Positions 9,537 through 19,950 of a stretch of DNA of 35,000 nucleotides are shown here, piece after piece. Both the position numbers and the translations under genes were made by a program. This DNA is from Chrysomallon squamiferum. Its lineage: Eukaryota; Mollusca; Gastropoda; Neomphalida; Peltospiridae. Where the stretch lies: contig CM022672.1 in the NCBI GenBank assembly GCA_012295275.1, positions 35,270,732 to 35,305,731 of the forward strand, in the 5' to 3' direction. Positions within the stretch are counted from its first letter, which is position 1; the number at the start of each line of letters is the position of its first letter. The notes beneath the pieces were generated by a model. That model searched no databases, had not been told where the DNA came from, and saw nothing but the letters and a program-made list of their open reading frames with translations.

Positions 9537-9556
9537 TGGATAGATAGATAGATAGA
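9537..9556. repeat. (GATA)n microsatellite
   Basis: Five tetranucleotide units of GATA/TAGA. DNA from here to about 9887 has no recognised gene. Confidence 0.9.
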
Positions 9557-9887
9557 ACAAATGTATTTCATTTGAATTTCTTCATCTTACAAATGCTGGA
9601 ACTGTCAGAATTAATTTACTTTAACTAATTCATTCTAAAAATTTCTCAAATATTTTCGATTTAAATCGCTAAATCCCAAACATTCAAAAAATGACAGTCG
9701 CTCTAATGTCATGGAAAAATCATGGATTTTGTAATTTTTACAAAAAAATATGTTAAAAATAAACGATAAACCTAGACAACTGTTCAGTGATTCTTTAATA
9801 CACACGTCAGTTCTTTTTGTGTTAGTCTGTACTGCTGACACTGTACTCCTTTCAGACAACTACCAGGATAAGCAAAAATCTCTAAAT

Positions 9888-10721
9888 GATTTTGATTCTT
9901 ACTGCACTAAATGAAAACTAACTGTAATTTTTAATGGCAACCACAAAGATTACTAAAAAGTGTTTTATCTTGAAAAATCAGAGCTTGGTAATGTAGAAAG
10001 TTAGAAATATCTAGGTATCAGAAGGCAAGAAGCATGTTATACACACAAACTCAGAAGGCTATGTATTTCATTCTACGACAAGGAAAATATAAAATTTCCA
10101 TCCAGTGTCAACTAAAATTATTTGACTGCATGGTTTTACCTGTTCTTCTGTATGGTAGAGAATCTGGGAATTTGAAAATGTTTATCTATTTTTTTCTTTA
10201 TTTATTTATTATTATTATTTATTTTTATTTTTTTTTTTTTTTTGCTATAGTTGATTCTTCATTTTATCACTTGCTTACTGGACTAATACAAGGAGCTGAT
10301 ATAATACAAATCGAGTTAATTTTAATATTTTAAAATGTAGCAACAAACTATTAAAAACAAATAAAATTACATATCATTTCTAAATAAAACGAGTTAGATG
10401 ATATTTTGCAGTTGTCATTTTGAACATTTATTTTACTGTGTAGTGAAACAGGATTATTTTTAAACGGTATCTGTTGTTCGTCAGTTACCGGATGTACTTG
10501 AGGTCAAATGTCATCTGTACTTTACGTTATGCGAGTGTCAGACGACAACTGTAGCACGCGGGTTGTCTGGATCAGCTGTCAATCAAAATATCGAAAGCGT
10601 GCAAATAAATATCTTTAACACGGTTAAATTTATGCGGTAACTTTATTACATACCTTTATACCGACAACTGTTTTTAATGTATGAATTATAATAACTACAA
10701 AATCAGTTCTCCATAAAAAAA
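9888..10721 (+). repeat. Duplicated segment, copy 1 (contains LINE fragment)
   Basis: This segment matches 19,655-20,537 in order and mostly in sequence, from near ACTAAATGAAAACTAAC to TTCTCCATAAAAAAA. The first 280 bp come from a reverse transcriptase. The last 260 bp are less AT-rich, non-coding and very well conserved between copies (for example GGTATCTGTTGTTCGTCAGT and ACCGGATGTACTTGAGGTCA). Each copy has deletions the other lacks, so neither is the direct parent of the other as seen here. Confidence 0.85.
9900..10175 (+). mobile_element. Dead non-LTR retrotransposon reverse-transcriptase fragment, copy 1
   Basis: Broken plus-strand frames read YLG, then KARSMLYTQTQKAMYFILRQ and LKLFDCMVLPVLLYGRE. 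The pattern KARxxLYxxxKA..LQLKLFDxMVLPxLLYGxE is the C-terminal end of the reverse-transcriptase domain in CR1/Jockey/RTE-type LINE elements. The upstream FxYLGI motif is present but degraded, and about 27 bp between YLG and KAR are deleted compared with the copy at 19.7 kb. No endonuclease, catalytic YxDD box or tail is present. It is a short, inactive fragment. The clade cannot be told from this piece. Confidence 0.75.
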
Positions 10722-10732
10722 GTAAAAATAAA

Positions 10733-10758
10733 AATAATAATAATAATAATAATAATTA
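10733..10758. repeat. (AAT)n microsatellite
   Basis: It begins immediately at the right end of duplicated segment copy 1. From here to about 11,900 the DNA is AT-rich with a TA tract at about 11,220-11,240 and no recognised gene. Confidence 0.85.
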
Positions 10759-10759
10759 T

Positions 10760-11900
10760 AATAATAATTAAAACTCCGATCGGTTCTGTCGTTCCTATCG
10801 TCAGACTGTTTTGTTTCATATGCATTTGATTTTTAAAATGTTTGATAAAATGGTAATATTAAATATTGTATTGAATCTATAGTGTGTATGCGTGTGTGTA
10901 TGTGTGTGTTTTAACTCACCATGATTGTAAGACAAAGTTTCATTATGGAAAATTGATTTTAATTAATTAATTTATTTTTATTATTATTATTTGATGGCAT
11001 CTATCTACATTGATGAGGCTGGAAAGAGACTATTTACATAATAAAAATAGTTATCATTTTCTTTCATTCTCAAATTTTGTTCCCCCTTCTCCTCCCAATT
11101 AAATATACCTTTTTTCTTTTTAAACTAGAAATATTAATGATTAATGGTTATATTAATTTGTTAATTAAATAATAACAAAAATTAAGGTAAGTAAATGAGT
11201 ACATTAGTAAATTATTATTTATATATATATATATATATATTAAGTTAATCTAAAACAGTGAATAGATTAAATGAATTAAAGAGAACACTTTGTTCACTTT
11301 CATTTTTCTATGTTTCTTCATACAGCATAGTTTTACAAAAATAAAGATGTTGTCAAATTACTGATTTTACAGCATGTTGCCTGTATTTTATTTCATTTCA
11401 ACTGGTGGTATTATTGTTTAACGATGTTGATAACTTAACAGGTAATTAATAAATTAAAAATTTATTAACAACAAAATTAATTTACAAAATTATTTATAAA
11501 AGTGTATGATGCAAAAGTTAGTTTTAAGATAAAATTTGTTTAGAGATATAAAAACAAACAGCAGTTTTAAAGAATACATTTATTTATTTACCTTGTAGAG
11601 GATTTAACAGTGGCCTGTGATATAAAAATAAAAGGAATGAATGTTTAATGACACCCAGCACAAAAATACATTCATATATATAAAAAAAAATATTGCACAA
11701 AAATATAAACAGAAACTAATTAAAACAAAAGAAGAAAAAATAAACACCAATAAAAAAAGAAGAAAAAACAACAAAGGTTATACACACAAAACAAGTTTTA
11801 CATGTGTGTGATTTAGATATTACTTTTTTAAAACTGAGTTTCTTAGCAGTTTTCCAGTTTACTGAAGAATTCAAACACTGATCTGTTGTCTTTTCTCTCT
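10760..11900. other. AT-rich region, no gene recognised
   Basis: Both strands were read. The region contains TAAT and AATT runs and a TA microsatellite at about 11,220-11,240. A phrase near 11,610-11,665 (GAATGAATGTTTAATGACACC) resembles the ends of the tandem units at 13.3-14.2 kb. Confidence 0.5.
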
Positions 11901-11927
11901 CTGCAAATGTTGTCAGCAATACTCCAG

Positions 11928-11976
11928 TCACAGAATGTTGAGGAAATCTCTATCGTTCACTGCTGAGATGCATAAC
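11928..11976 (-). CDS. Candidate terminal exon of an unidentified gene
   Basis: A strong acceptor, a pyrimidine-rich stretch ending GTGTTTTTCAG, places the exon start at 11,976. Joined in phase to the donor at 12,450 it continues the open frame as LCISAVNDRDFLNIL and stops at TGA (11,928-11,930). Splice sites and continuous frame are visible. The protein family is not recognised, and short exons like this can arise by chance in AT-rich DNA. An alternative frame (VLLTTFAEREKTTDQCLNSS) is also open across the same exon. Confidence 0.3.
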
Positions 11977-12450
11977 CTGAAAAACACAGAAAAAAACCTG
12001 GTAAAGAATGGAAAAATTAACTGATTTATTATACTTCAAATTTATTATATTTCTATTAGTTCAGACAGTTAAATCTTATTATAAAAAAAAAAAAAAAAAG
12101 GTAGCATAATAATAAAAATACAACAACAACGACAACTATAATAACAATAATAATAACAAAGTAAAGAGAACAAGTACAAAGGTATTTAGTCAACTTTTTG
12201 TTAACTTTACAAGATCACAGAATGTACACAATATATAAAGACATAACAAATAGTAATACTTGTGGCTCATAAATGATTATAAACATATAACTTCACTTTT
12301 AACAGTTATTTTTATATTATTGTTGGCTGATAATAATTAATTCTAAAAATGAAATCAAATTATTTGAAAACAAAAAATGAAAACAAATGTATAAAAAAAA
12401 ATGACAGTGAAAGTGTTCAATGCAAGAATGAAATGATTTTAACAAATTAC

Positions 12451-12552
12451 CTCTTGATGATTATTCTGGAGCTGAGGACAGCAGATTTCAAAATGGCTGC
12501 TTCACTCACACTGGTGTAAGTCAGTCTGTCTGGCTTGTTTACAAGTTTTGTC
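12451..12552 (-). CDS. Candidate internal exon of an unidentified gene
   Basis: The minus-strand frame reads TKLVNKPDRLTYTSVSEAAI then LKSAVLSSRIIIK. It ends at AAGAG|GTAATT, a reasonable donor, and joins in phase to the acceptor at 11,976. The upstream boundary (GAACAG|GA) is weak. Residue content looks protein-like and the base composition is less AT-rich than the flanks. No domain is recognised, and translated similarity or transcript evidence is lacking. Confidence 0.3.
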
Positions 12553-12597
12553 CTGTTCAGCAATCTTCTTCAGGGAATCCAAACTTTTTCTCTATTT

Positions 12598-12646
12598 CTT
12601 TCTTTCTTTATTTCTTTATTGCTTTGTCTCTTTTTTTTTTTTTTTT
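12598..12646. repeat. Pyrimidine tract (TTTC)n and T run
   Basis: TTTC-type repeats and a run of about 18 T lie between candidate minus-strand exons. On the minus strand this is a purine/A tract. Confidence 0.7.
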
Positions 12647-12928
12647 CCTACAACCTTTAATTTTAAAACTGTTGTGGTCAGCACTTGTAACAAAAATGTG
12701 TGTTTTTCTAAATTTACTTGACCATCTTTCATAATTTCTACCTCATCACCTGAACTCTGAACTGGATATTTCTCTTTATTTCAAGTCTTTTGTTGTTGTC
12801 GTTGTTGTTGTTGATTTAACCATTGGCTGGTTTTCTGAAGATACCTTGTAAGATGTTAGTTAAATCAGTGAAATATCCTTGTTTCTCTTGAGAAATTTTG
12901 TTCTTTCACATCGTTTGTGAATGAACAT

Positions 12929-13059
12929 TTAATCTACCTCCTCATAACAGAACTGAAGCACAGTAAATGAATGTTTAGTGACTCTCCAGCACAAGCTGAT
13001 ACAGTCTTTGGTGCACAAGTATTCACTTAGACTGTCCACAATCACATCTTTTGTTTTAT
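12929..13059 (-). CDS. Candidate terminal exon of an unidentified gene
   Basis: An acceptor (AGTAGTTTTTTCAG) sets the start at 13,059. The open frame reads DKTKDVIVDSLSEYLCTKDC then ISLCWRVTKHSFTVLQFCYE and EVD, ending at TAA (12,929-12,931). The mix of residues looks protein-like and contains four cysteines. I do not recognise a family. It may be an alternative end or a decayed relative of the exons at 11.9-12.5 kb. A second protein-like minus-strand stretch lies just upstream, at about 13,072-13,150, encoding LYKRRINIAKRFCGKSQDDD. Confidence 0.3.
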
Positions 13060-13272
13060 CTGAAAAAACTACTAGACGTCATCATCTTGTGATTTTCCAC
13101 AGAATCTTTTGGCGATGTTAATCCTCCTTTTATAAAGTCCTGTGTTCAAACATCAACAAAGAGGTTTCTGCATCAGTCTGTATTTGCTGAGTTTCTCAAA
13201 CTGTCTGTATTTGCTGAGGTTTAAAAGTTGCTAGAGAAAACTGTCACCAGACAACTGTTTATTTTTTCACAA

Positions 13273-13662
13273 TCACTTAATAAATATTATTTTTTCATAG
13301 ATTTAGGAAACAGGTAAAAAAAAAATACAAAAAATAACAATGATTATATATATATATATAATTATTCCAAGATTATTAAGAACTGGGATAAAACCCGATG
13401 AATGTTTGGTTTTAAAAGCAAAAAAATAAAAATAAAAACAATAAATAAATGAAAGGTCATGAAGTATTATTTTAAAAGCAACAAAATACAGATAAATAAA
13501 TAAATAAATAATAATTATAAATATATATAGTTTGTGTCAAATTGGATATCTGATATAAAATGACTTGTAATGATGTAAAAGTACAGATTTTACACACAAG
13601 TAAAAATATTGTGAAATTATATCACAGGCAAGTAATTTTTAATAAAATGAATAAATACCATT
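13273..13662. repeat. Old tandem duplication, unit 1
   Basis: Shared landmarks with unit 2, in order: TTAATAAATAT then TTT..ATAGATTTAGGAAA, TATTAAGAACTGGGATAAAACC, the AAAT repeat, TCTGATATAAA, and GAAATTATATCACAGGC. It has no coding content. Many substitutions and indels separate the units, so the duplication is old. Confidence 0.8.
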
Positions 13663-13666
13663 TACA

Positions 13667-13880
13667 CTTAATAAATATAATTTTTCCTAAATTTAGAAAT
13701 AGACGAAAAAAAATGAAAAATAAAAAATAAGTTGAAAAAAATAAATTATATATAAAAGTATTTCAAGACTATTAAGAACTTGGATAAAACCTGATAAAGT
13801 GTTTTTATTTTCTATTTTTTTTTGTATTTTTTTTTTTGTATTTTTAATTTTTAAAAACAAAAATAATTTTAAAAAGTTAA

Positions 13881-13911
<31 letters not shown>

Positions 13912-14040
13912 AGGTAACAAAGTATTTTAAAAGGAACAAAATTTAATTTTTCATTATGTCAAAAATAAACAAATAATAATAAAAACAATATGTATATACT
14001 GAGTTTCAAACAGTTAATCTGATATAAATAGATGCAAAAA

Positions 14041-14082
<42 letters not shown>

Positions 14083-14190
14083 AACAAAAATAAACAGTGT
14101 AAAAAAAAATCATCTTTTTAAAAATATTCTGAAATTATATCACAGGCTGGTAATTTTCATTAAAAATTTCACATTAAAATGAATGAATAT
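13667..14190. repeat. Old tandem duplication, unit 2, expanded by (CA)n
   Basis: It follows the order of unit 1 (TTAATAAATATAA, CTATTAAGAACTTGGATAAA, CTGATATAAAT, GAAATTATATCACAGGCTGG). It is longer because of AAATA expansion at about 13,880-13,912 and a pure CA tract at 14,042-14,081 that unit 1 lacks at the matching place. Confidence 0.8.
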
Positions 14191-14413
14191 TTAACACCCT
14201 AATACAAAAATATATCAGCTAGCACAAGTCAAACAAAGGTTATAACAAAATAGTGAATAATTTGTATATGAAAATTCAAAATTAAAATTAGTCAAAACAC
14301 AGTGTAAACAGCTGTGCAAAGCAACACATTAAATAATAATAATATAAATAACAATATGTATTAAAATCACAGAAAAACTAAAATTTTAAACACATAAACA
14401 AAAATATAAAACA

Positions 14414-14415
<2 letters not shown>

Positions 14416-14470
<55 letters not shown>
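14416..14470. repeat. (AC)n microsatellite, 55 bp
   Basis: A pure AC tract of about 27 units, followed by CTCCCCTCCCACAC. Confidence 0.95.
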
Positions 14471-14472
<2 letters not shown>

Positions 14473-14561
14473 CCCTCCCACACAAAATCTATGGACTACT
14501 AATGCATGCAAGCTGTAGTAAAACATCCCTGAAGAATAACAAAACATTGCATCCAGTATAA

Positions 14562-14599
<38 letters not shown>
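14562..14599. repeat. (AAT)n microsatellite
   Basis: About 12 AAT units in non-coding DNA. Confidence 0.95.
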
Positions 14600-14601
<2 letters not shown>

Positions 14602-14672
14602 GTAAATAATCAGCTGTAGGGTGTCATATTCAGGTCATATGAATAAGAGAAAATTTAAAAAAATGAATTATT

Positions 14673-14801
14673 CACACACAATATACTACACACACAATAT
14701 ACTACACACACAATATACTACACACACAATATACTACACATACAAATATATACATACACATACAAATATATACATACACATACAAATACATACACATACA
14801 G
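14673..14801. repeat. Two adjoining short minisatellites (16 bp and 20 bp)
   Basis: Four or so 16-bp units (AATATACTACACACAC) are followed by about three 20-bp units (TACAAATATATACATACACA). The open frame across them is an artefact of the repeat. Confidence 0.9.
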
Positions 14802-15016
14802 ATGTCAAAAAAAGAGAGAAAAAGTCAAATTTTAGCAATATGACTATTCCACAACAATGTTATGCAATGTCAAATTTAAAAAAATAAAACAAATAATGTG
14901 TTTAGTACTTTACTAGGTAATATCAATACAAGTGAACAGAATTTCAGCTTATTGGTAGTCATCTTGCTGTGAGACATTTAAACAAAAACAAATTCCTATA
15001 AATATTTCTCTCTCTC

Positions 15017-15063
15017 ACACACACACACACATAGAAACACACAATTAAAAAAAAAAAAAAAAA

Positions 15064-15121
<58 letters not shown>
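15017..15121. repeat. Compound (CA)n, A-run, (AAT)n
   Basis: A CA tract (15,017-15,032), a run of about 17 A, then an AAT tract of about 55 bp to 15,120. Confidence 0.95.
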
Positions 15122-15122
<1 letters not shown>

Positions 15123-15224
15123 CAATAATAATATAATAATAATAATATAAAGGTAATACTATAGCATATTGCCATTTATCAGGTCTTTTCAAATATTTCA
15201 CAGATGCAAAACAGCACCAAAATA

Positions 15225-15262
15225 ATAAAAAATAAAATAAAATAAAATAAAATAAAATAATA
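15225..15262. repeat. (AAAAT)n microsatellite
   Basis: About seven AAAAT units just before the start of the 1.92 kb tandem duplication. Confidence 0.9.
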
Positions 15263-15292
15263 TGTAAATTTAAAGAAAATAAAAGAATGAAA

Positions 15293-15308
15293 AGAAGATG
15301 ATAAATAA

Positions 15309-15339
<31 letters not shown>

Positions 15340-15464
15340 TAACTAAAAATGTCTCTTCCAAATAGAGGCTGGAAATTTTTCAAGAATTCAGTTTTCCATC
15401 CCCCCCAAAAAAAATCTGCATGCAGAATTTCAGATATTTTAGCAGAACTAGACAAAAAAGACTA

Positions 15465-15495
<31 letters not shown>

Positions 15496-17212
15496 TTGTT
15501 TCCCATATCCCCAACTTAGTGAAAAAATGAAACAAAAGCAAGTCTGGGTTTTCAGGCAGCCACTCAAAGACCAACATGTTTGAGGCCCTGTTCTATCAAC
15601 TTAATTTGCATCCCAAAATTTCAGTATGAATTATCATATTGAGCCATTATGAAATACTGTCCAATCCTCACACAGGAACAATACCTCATGTGATGGACTG
15701 TGCCAACAACGAAGCAGAAATGGTGACAGAATTGGTGCTCATGAGTATTCAATTAAATCACACCTGGCATGATTGGAAGCAAAGGTGCAATGATTTTGAA
15801 TATTCATCATGGAATATTTTATATCACATGGTTCTGCCTTGTTACTCAGATTGGCACTAATGAATCCCAAAACTGGTAGAATCCAGATTAGGTAAGTGGT
15901 GAGATGTTCTAATCTGCTTCCATTAATGGGAAAACTGGTGTGAGCAATCAAGGCCAATTTAGACACGTGGGGATAATGAGATGTGTGAAAAACTAATGGG
16001 GTGATTAACGAGATTAACCTTAATGAGCAGTGAAGTGCAGAGGTGAGCTGGAATAGAGGCTGCAAGAAAATTAATGTTTGGAGACATGAAATACTAGACG
16101 TGTGGGGTTAATGAGATCAATTAAGAGCTGTACGAAGAGGGTAGCCAGAGTAGAGGTTGCAAGGAAACAAATGTTATAACGTAAGATTTGGAGACAGGAA
16201 ATACTACCTATATAAATACTCTAGTCAAGATGTTTGTTGTTTGATCATGGCTGTCAAGGGAGAAATTTTGGATGGCAGAAAACCAGATGCTGACTTCATA
16301 CTTGATGTACGTATGTGTTCCCTTTTGCATTGTTTGATTGTTTCAAAAACAGGAGTAATAAAATAATCAAAAATGTTTATTCAAAAAAATAAATAAATAA
16401 GGATTGATCCAGAATGTGTATGTGTAATATGTATTTCCATAATCTGCTGATGTCTTTATATTATTATATATATATATATATATGAGAGCTCATAAAACTA
16501 TTACTATTGGTTTATTTAACCTTCTGGCAATTTCTTCAGTTTTAACCTGTCAAGATCTCATAGACCAAATCTCCTAGTATTCAGATGTTAAAAACAGGTA
16601 GGGAAATTTAGTTACAGATACATCGGCTTCAATGTCTGCTCAAATAGGGTGCCAAATAAGAGTTGTACAAGGCTATTTTGTGTAACCTGCACTGTGGACA
16701 CATGATTGACAACATTGGTGACACAAATAAAGATGCCACTGTCAAAGAAACTAGGGACTGCACTCATAAACTCAAATGAACGTAGTATTAATCCAAGTGG
16801 AATATACTATTTTTACTGAAAACAAACAGGAAATCATGATTGTAACTTAATAAAAATGATCAGAAAAGTAATTGCAGCTGGAAAACAGATTGTGTGTGAA
16901 CCTGTCCATGACAAGCCAACTGTAAGGAACAATACACAAGTATAGGTATCAAAGAACTGAGTGTAGTGAGAGACTTGGGACTTCAGTACAAACAACTTCA
17001 CACACTTAAATGAATAGAAATGTAACTGATGGTGCTCCATCTATCAGTGCAGATGAAGCCAACTTTGGAGAAAGCTGAAGCTGTTCAATTAACTGAAAAT
17101 GCAGACGTATACTATGGCATGAACTCAAGGAGGCTTGTTATTTTGTATTTGATTCTGATGGTGTTTTGGGGGGTTTTTCATCTTCTGTTCTTAGTTCAAT
17201 TACTTTTAGAGA
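15293..17212. repeat. 1.92-kb tandem duplication, copy A
   Basis: The unit starts at GAAGATGATAAATA and ends at TTTTAGAGAAGA, where copy B begins with the same GAAGATGATAAATA. The offset between copies is about 1920 bp, and they are nearly identical by eye, so the event is recent. The unit contains poly-A runs, two degenerate ~110-bp internal repeats (about 15,955-16,200), a TATA-like promoter motif and small open frames. The frames (73 aa plus, 108 aa minus) are shared with B only because the DNA is. In copy A the TA tract at about 16,459-16,484 is longer than in B. Confidence 0.95.
16205..16310 (+). promoter_or_regulatory. TATA-box and first-exon-like module, copy A
   Basis: TATATAAATA (16,209-16,218) is followed 28 bp later by an ATG (16,247) opening MAVKGEILDGRKPDADFILD and then a donor-like C|GTATGT at 16,311. 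A splice-like block downstream (TTTCTTCAG| at 16,539 to AACAG|GTAGGG at 16,597) would continue it in frame as LLTCQDLIDQIS, but copy A then meets a TAG. The arrangement looks like a core promoter plus short exon, probably remnant. No family is recognised. Confidence 0.3.
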
Positions 17213-19154
17213 AGAAGATGATAAATATTAAATTTAAAAAAAAAAAAAAAAAATAATGAAAATTAACTAAAAATATCTCTTCCAAAAAGAGGCTGGAAAT
17301 TTTTCAAGAATTTAGTCCCCCCACCCACAAAAAAAATCTGCATACAGAATTTCAGGTATTTTAGCAGAACTAGACAAGAGACTAAAAATGTTAAAAAAAA
17401 AAAAAAAAATAAAAATTGTTTCCCATATCCCCAACTTAGTGAAAAATGAAACAAAACCAAGTCTGGGTTTTCAGGCAGCCACTCAAAGACCAACATGTTT
17501 GAGGCCCTGTTCTATCAACTTAATTTGCATCCCAAAATTTCAGTATGAATTATCATATTGAGCCATTATGAAATACTGTCCAATCCTCACACAGGAACAA
17601 TACCTCATGTGATGGACTGTGCCAACAACGAAGCAGAAATGGTGACAGAATTGGTGCTCATGAGTATTCAATTAAATCACACCTGGCATGATTGGAAGCA
17701 AAGGTGCAATGATTTTGAATATTCATCATGGAATATTTTATATCACATGGTTCTGCCTTGTTACTCAGATTGGCACTAATGAATCCCAAAACTGGTAGAA
17801 TCCAGATTAGGTAAGTGGTGAGATGTTCTAATCTGCTTCCATTAATGGGAAAACTGGTGTGAGCAATCAAGGCCAATTTAGACACGTGGGGATAATGAGA
17901 TGTGTGAAAAACTAATGGGGCGATTAACGAGATTAACCTTAATGAGCAGTGAAGAGCAGAGATGAGCTGGAATAGAGGCTGCAAGAAAATTAATGTTTGG
18001 AGACATGAAATACTAGATGTGTGGGGTTAATGAGATCAATTAAGAGCTGTACGAAGAGGGTAGCCAGAATAGAGGCTGCAAGGAAATTTATGTTATAATG
18101 TAAGATTTGGAGACAGGAAATACTACCTATATAAATACTCTAGTCAAGATGTTTGTTGTTTGATCATGGCTGTCAAGGGAGAAACTTTGGATGGCAGAAA
18201 ACCAGATGCGGACCTCATACCTGATGTATGTATGTGTTCCCTTTTGCATTCTGTTTGACTGTTTCAAAAACAGGAGTAATAAAATAATCAAAAATGTTTA
18301 TTCAAAAAAAAAAAATAATTAAGGATTGATCCAGAATGTGTATGTGTAATATGTATTTCCATAATCTGCTGATGTCTTTATATTATTATATATATATGAG
18401 AGCTCATAAAACTATTACTATTGGTTTATTTAACCTTCTGGCAATTTCTTCAGTTTTAACCTGTCAAGATCTCATAGACCAAATCTCCTTGTATTCAGAT
18501 GTTAAATTTATGTTAAAAGGAAACAATATATAAACAGGTAGGGAAATTTAGTTAGATACATGGGCTTCAATGTCTGCTCAAATAGGGTGCCAAATAAGAG
18601 TTGTACAAGGTAATTTTGTGTAACCTGCACTGTGGACACATGATTGACAACATAGGTGACACAAATAAAGATGCCACTGTCAAAGAAACTAGGGACTGCA
18701 CTCATAAACTCACATGAACGTAGTTTTAATCCAAGTGGAATATACTATTTTTACTGAAAACAAACAGGAAATCATGATTGTAACTTAATAAAAATGATCA
18801 GAAAAGTAATTGCAGCTGGAAAACAGATTGTGTGTGAACCTGTCCATGACAAGCCAACTGTAAGGAACAATACACAAGTATAGGTATCAAAGAACTGAGT
18901 TTAGTGAGAGACTTGACTTCTTCAGTACAAACAACTTCACACACTTAAATGAATAGAAATGTAACTGATGGTGCTCCATCCATCAGTGCAGATGAAACCA
19001 ACTTTGGAGAAAGCTGAAGCTGTTCAATTAACTGAAAATGCAGACGTATACTATGGCATGAACTCAAGGAGGCTTGTTATTTTGTATTTGATTCTGATGG
19101 TGTTTTGGGGGGTTTTTCATCTTCTGTTCTTAGTTCAATTACTTTTAGAGAAGA
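17213..19154. repeat. 1.92-kb tandem duplication, copy B
   Basis: Direct head-to-tail repeat of copy A, ending at TTAGAGAAGAG before unique sequence. Differences from A include single substitutions, shorter poly-A runs, a shorter TA tract, and about 26 extra bases near 18,506-18,531 (AATTTATGTTAAAAGGAAAC region) where A has only AAAAACAG. Confidence 0.95.
18124..18232 (+). promoter_or_regulatory. TATA-box and first-exon-like module, copy B
   Basis: This is the duplicate of the copy A module, with TATATAAATA at 18,128-18,137 and ATG at 18,166. The second exon-like block (18,454-18,537) lacks the TAG of copy A and reads LTCQDLIDQISLYSDVKFML before a TAA. Replacement changes (E-T, F-L, L-P) do not look like constraint. 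Confidence 0.25.
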
Positions 19155-19248
19155 GTTTTGCAAGATACGTCTGGTTATCCTCAAGTACAAAATTAAAACT
19201 GTCCAGTAGATGGCCCAGGGGTGACTGAACAAAGTGCTTGCCTCGTGG

Positions 19249-19655
19249 ATAAAGATGTTAAATAAGATGTAGATGTTTTATAAGATAAAGATGTTTTATA
19301 AGATGAAGATGTTTTATAAGATAAAGATGTTTTATAAGATAAAGATGTTAAATAAGATAAAGATGTTAAATAAGATGTAGATGTTTTATAAGATGAAGAT
19401 ATTTTATAAGATGAAGATGTTTTATAAGATGAAGATGTTTTATAAGATGTAGACGCTTTATAAGATGAAGATATTTTATAAGATAAAGATAAAACATCTT
19501 TATCTTATAAAACATAAGATGAAGATGGTTTATAAGATGAAGATATTTTATAAGATGAAGATATTTTATAAGATAAAGATTATTTATAAGATGTAGATAT
19601 TAAATAAGATAAAGATGTTAAAACTAAGGATAAAAAAAATTTATAAGATGAAGAT
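19249..19655. repeat. 18-bp minisatellite, left part
   Basis: About 20 units of roughly GATGTTTTATAAGATGAA, with AAATAA and TGTAGA variants, in head-to-tail order. At 19,474-19,512 a unit is inverted, giving 17-bp arms around AAAAC. The array stops where the LINE-bearing segment begins and restarts after it. Confidence 0.95.
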
Positions 19656-19666
19656 GATTTTACTAC

Positions 19667-19950
19667 TAAATGAAAACTAACTAATTTTTAATGGCAACTA
19701 CAAAGATTATTAGAAAGTGTTTTTATCGTGAAAAATCAAAGCTTGGTAATGTAGAAAGTTAGAAATATCTAGGCATCATTTTTCACAAATCAAATAGATT
19801 TACTAAGGCAAGAAGCATGTTATATACACAAACTCAGAAGGCTATAAATTTCAATCTACCACAAGGAAAATAAAATATTTCCATCCAGTGTCAACTAAGA
19901 TTCTTTGACCTGTTGTTCTCTATGGTAGAGAATCTGGGAATTTGAAAATG
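19667..19950 (+). mobile_element. Dead non-LTR reverse-transcriptase fragment, copy 2
   Basis: The frames read YLGIIFHKSNRFTKARSMLY then TQTQKAINFNLPQGK, preserving the YLGIxF motif and the stretch missing from copy 1. The following LFDxMVLPVLLYG block is damaged here by a short deletion (DLLFSMVENL). It is part of the LINE reverse-transcriptase C-terminal region, inactive. Copies 1 and 2 together show they came from one source. Confidence 0.75.

Noticed and set aside
15639-16065. 73-aa and 108-aa frames conserved in both tandem copies
   Set aside because: The DNA is nearly identical throughout the recent duplication, so frame conservation is not evidence of selection.
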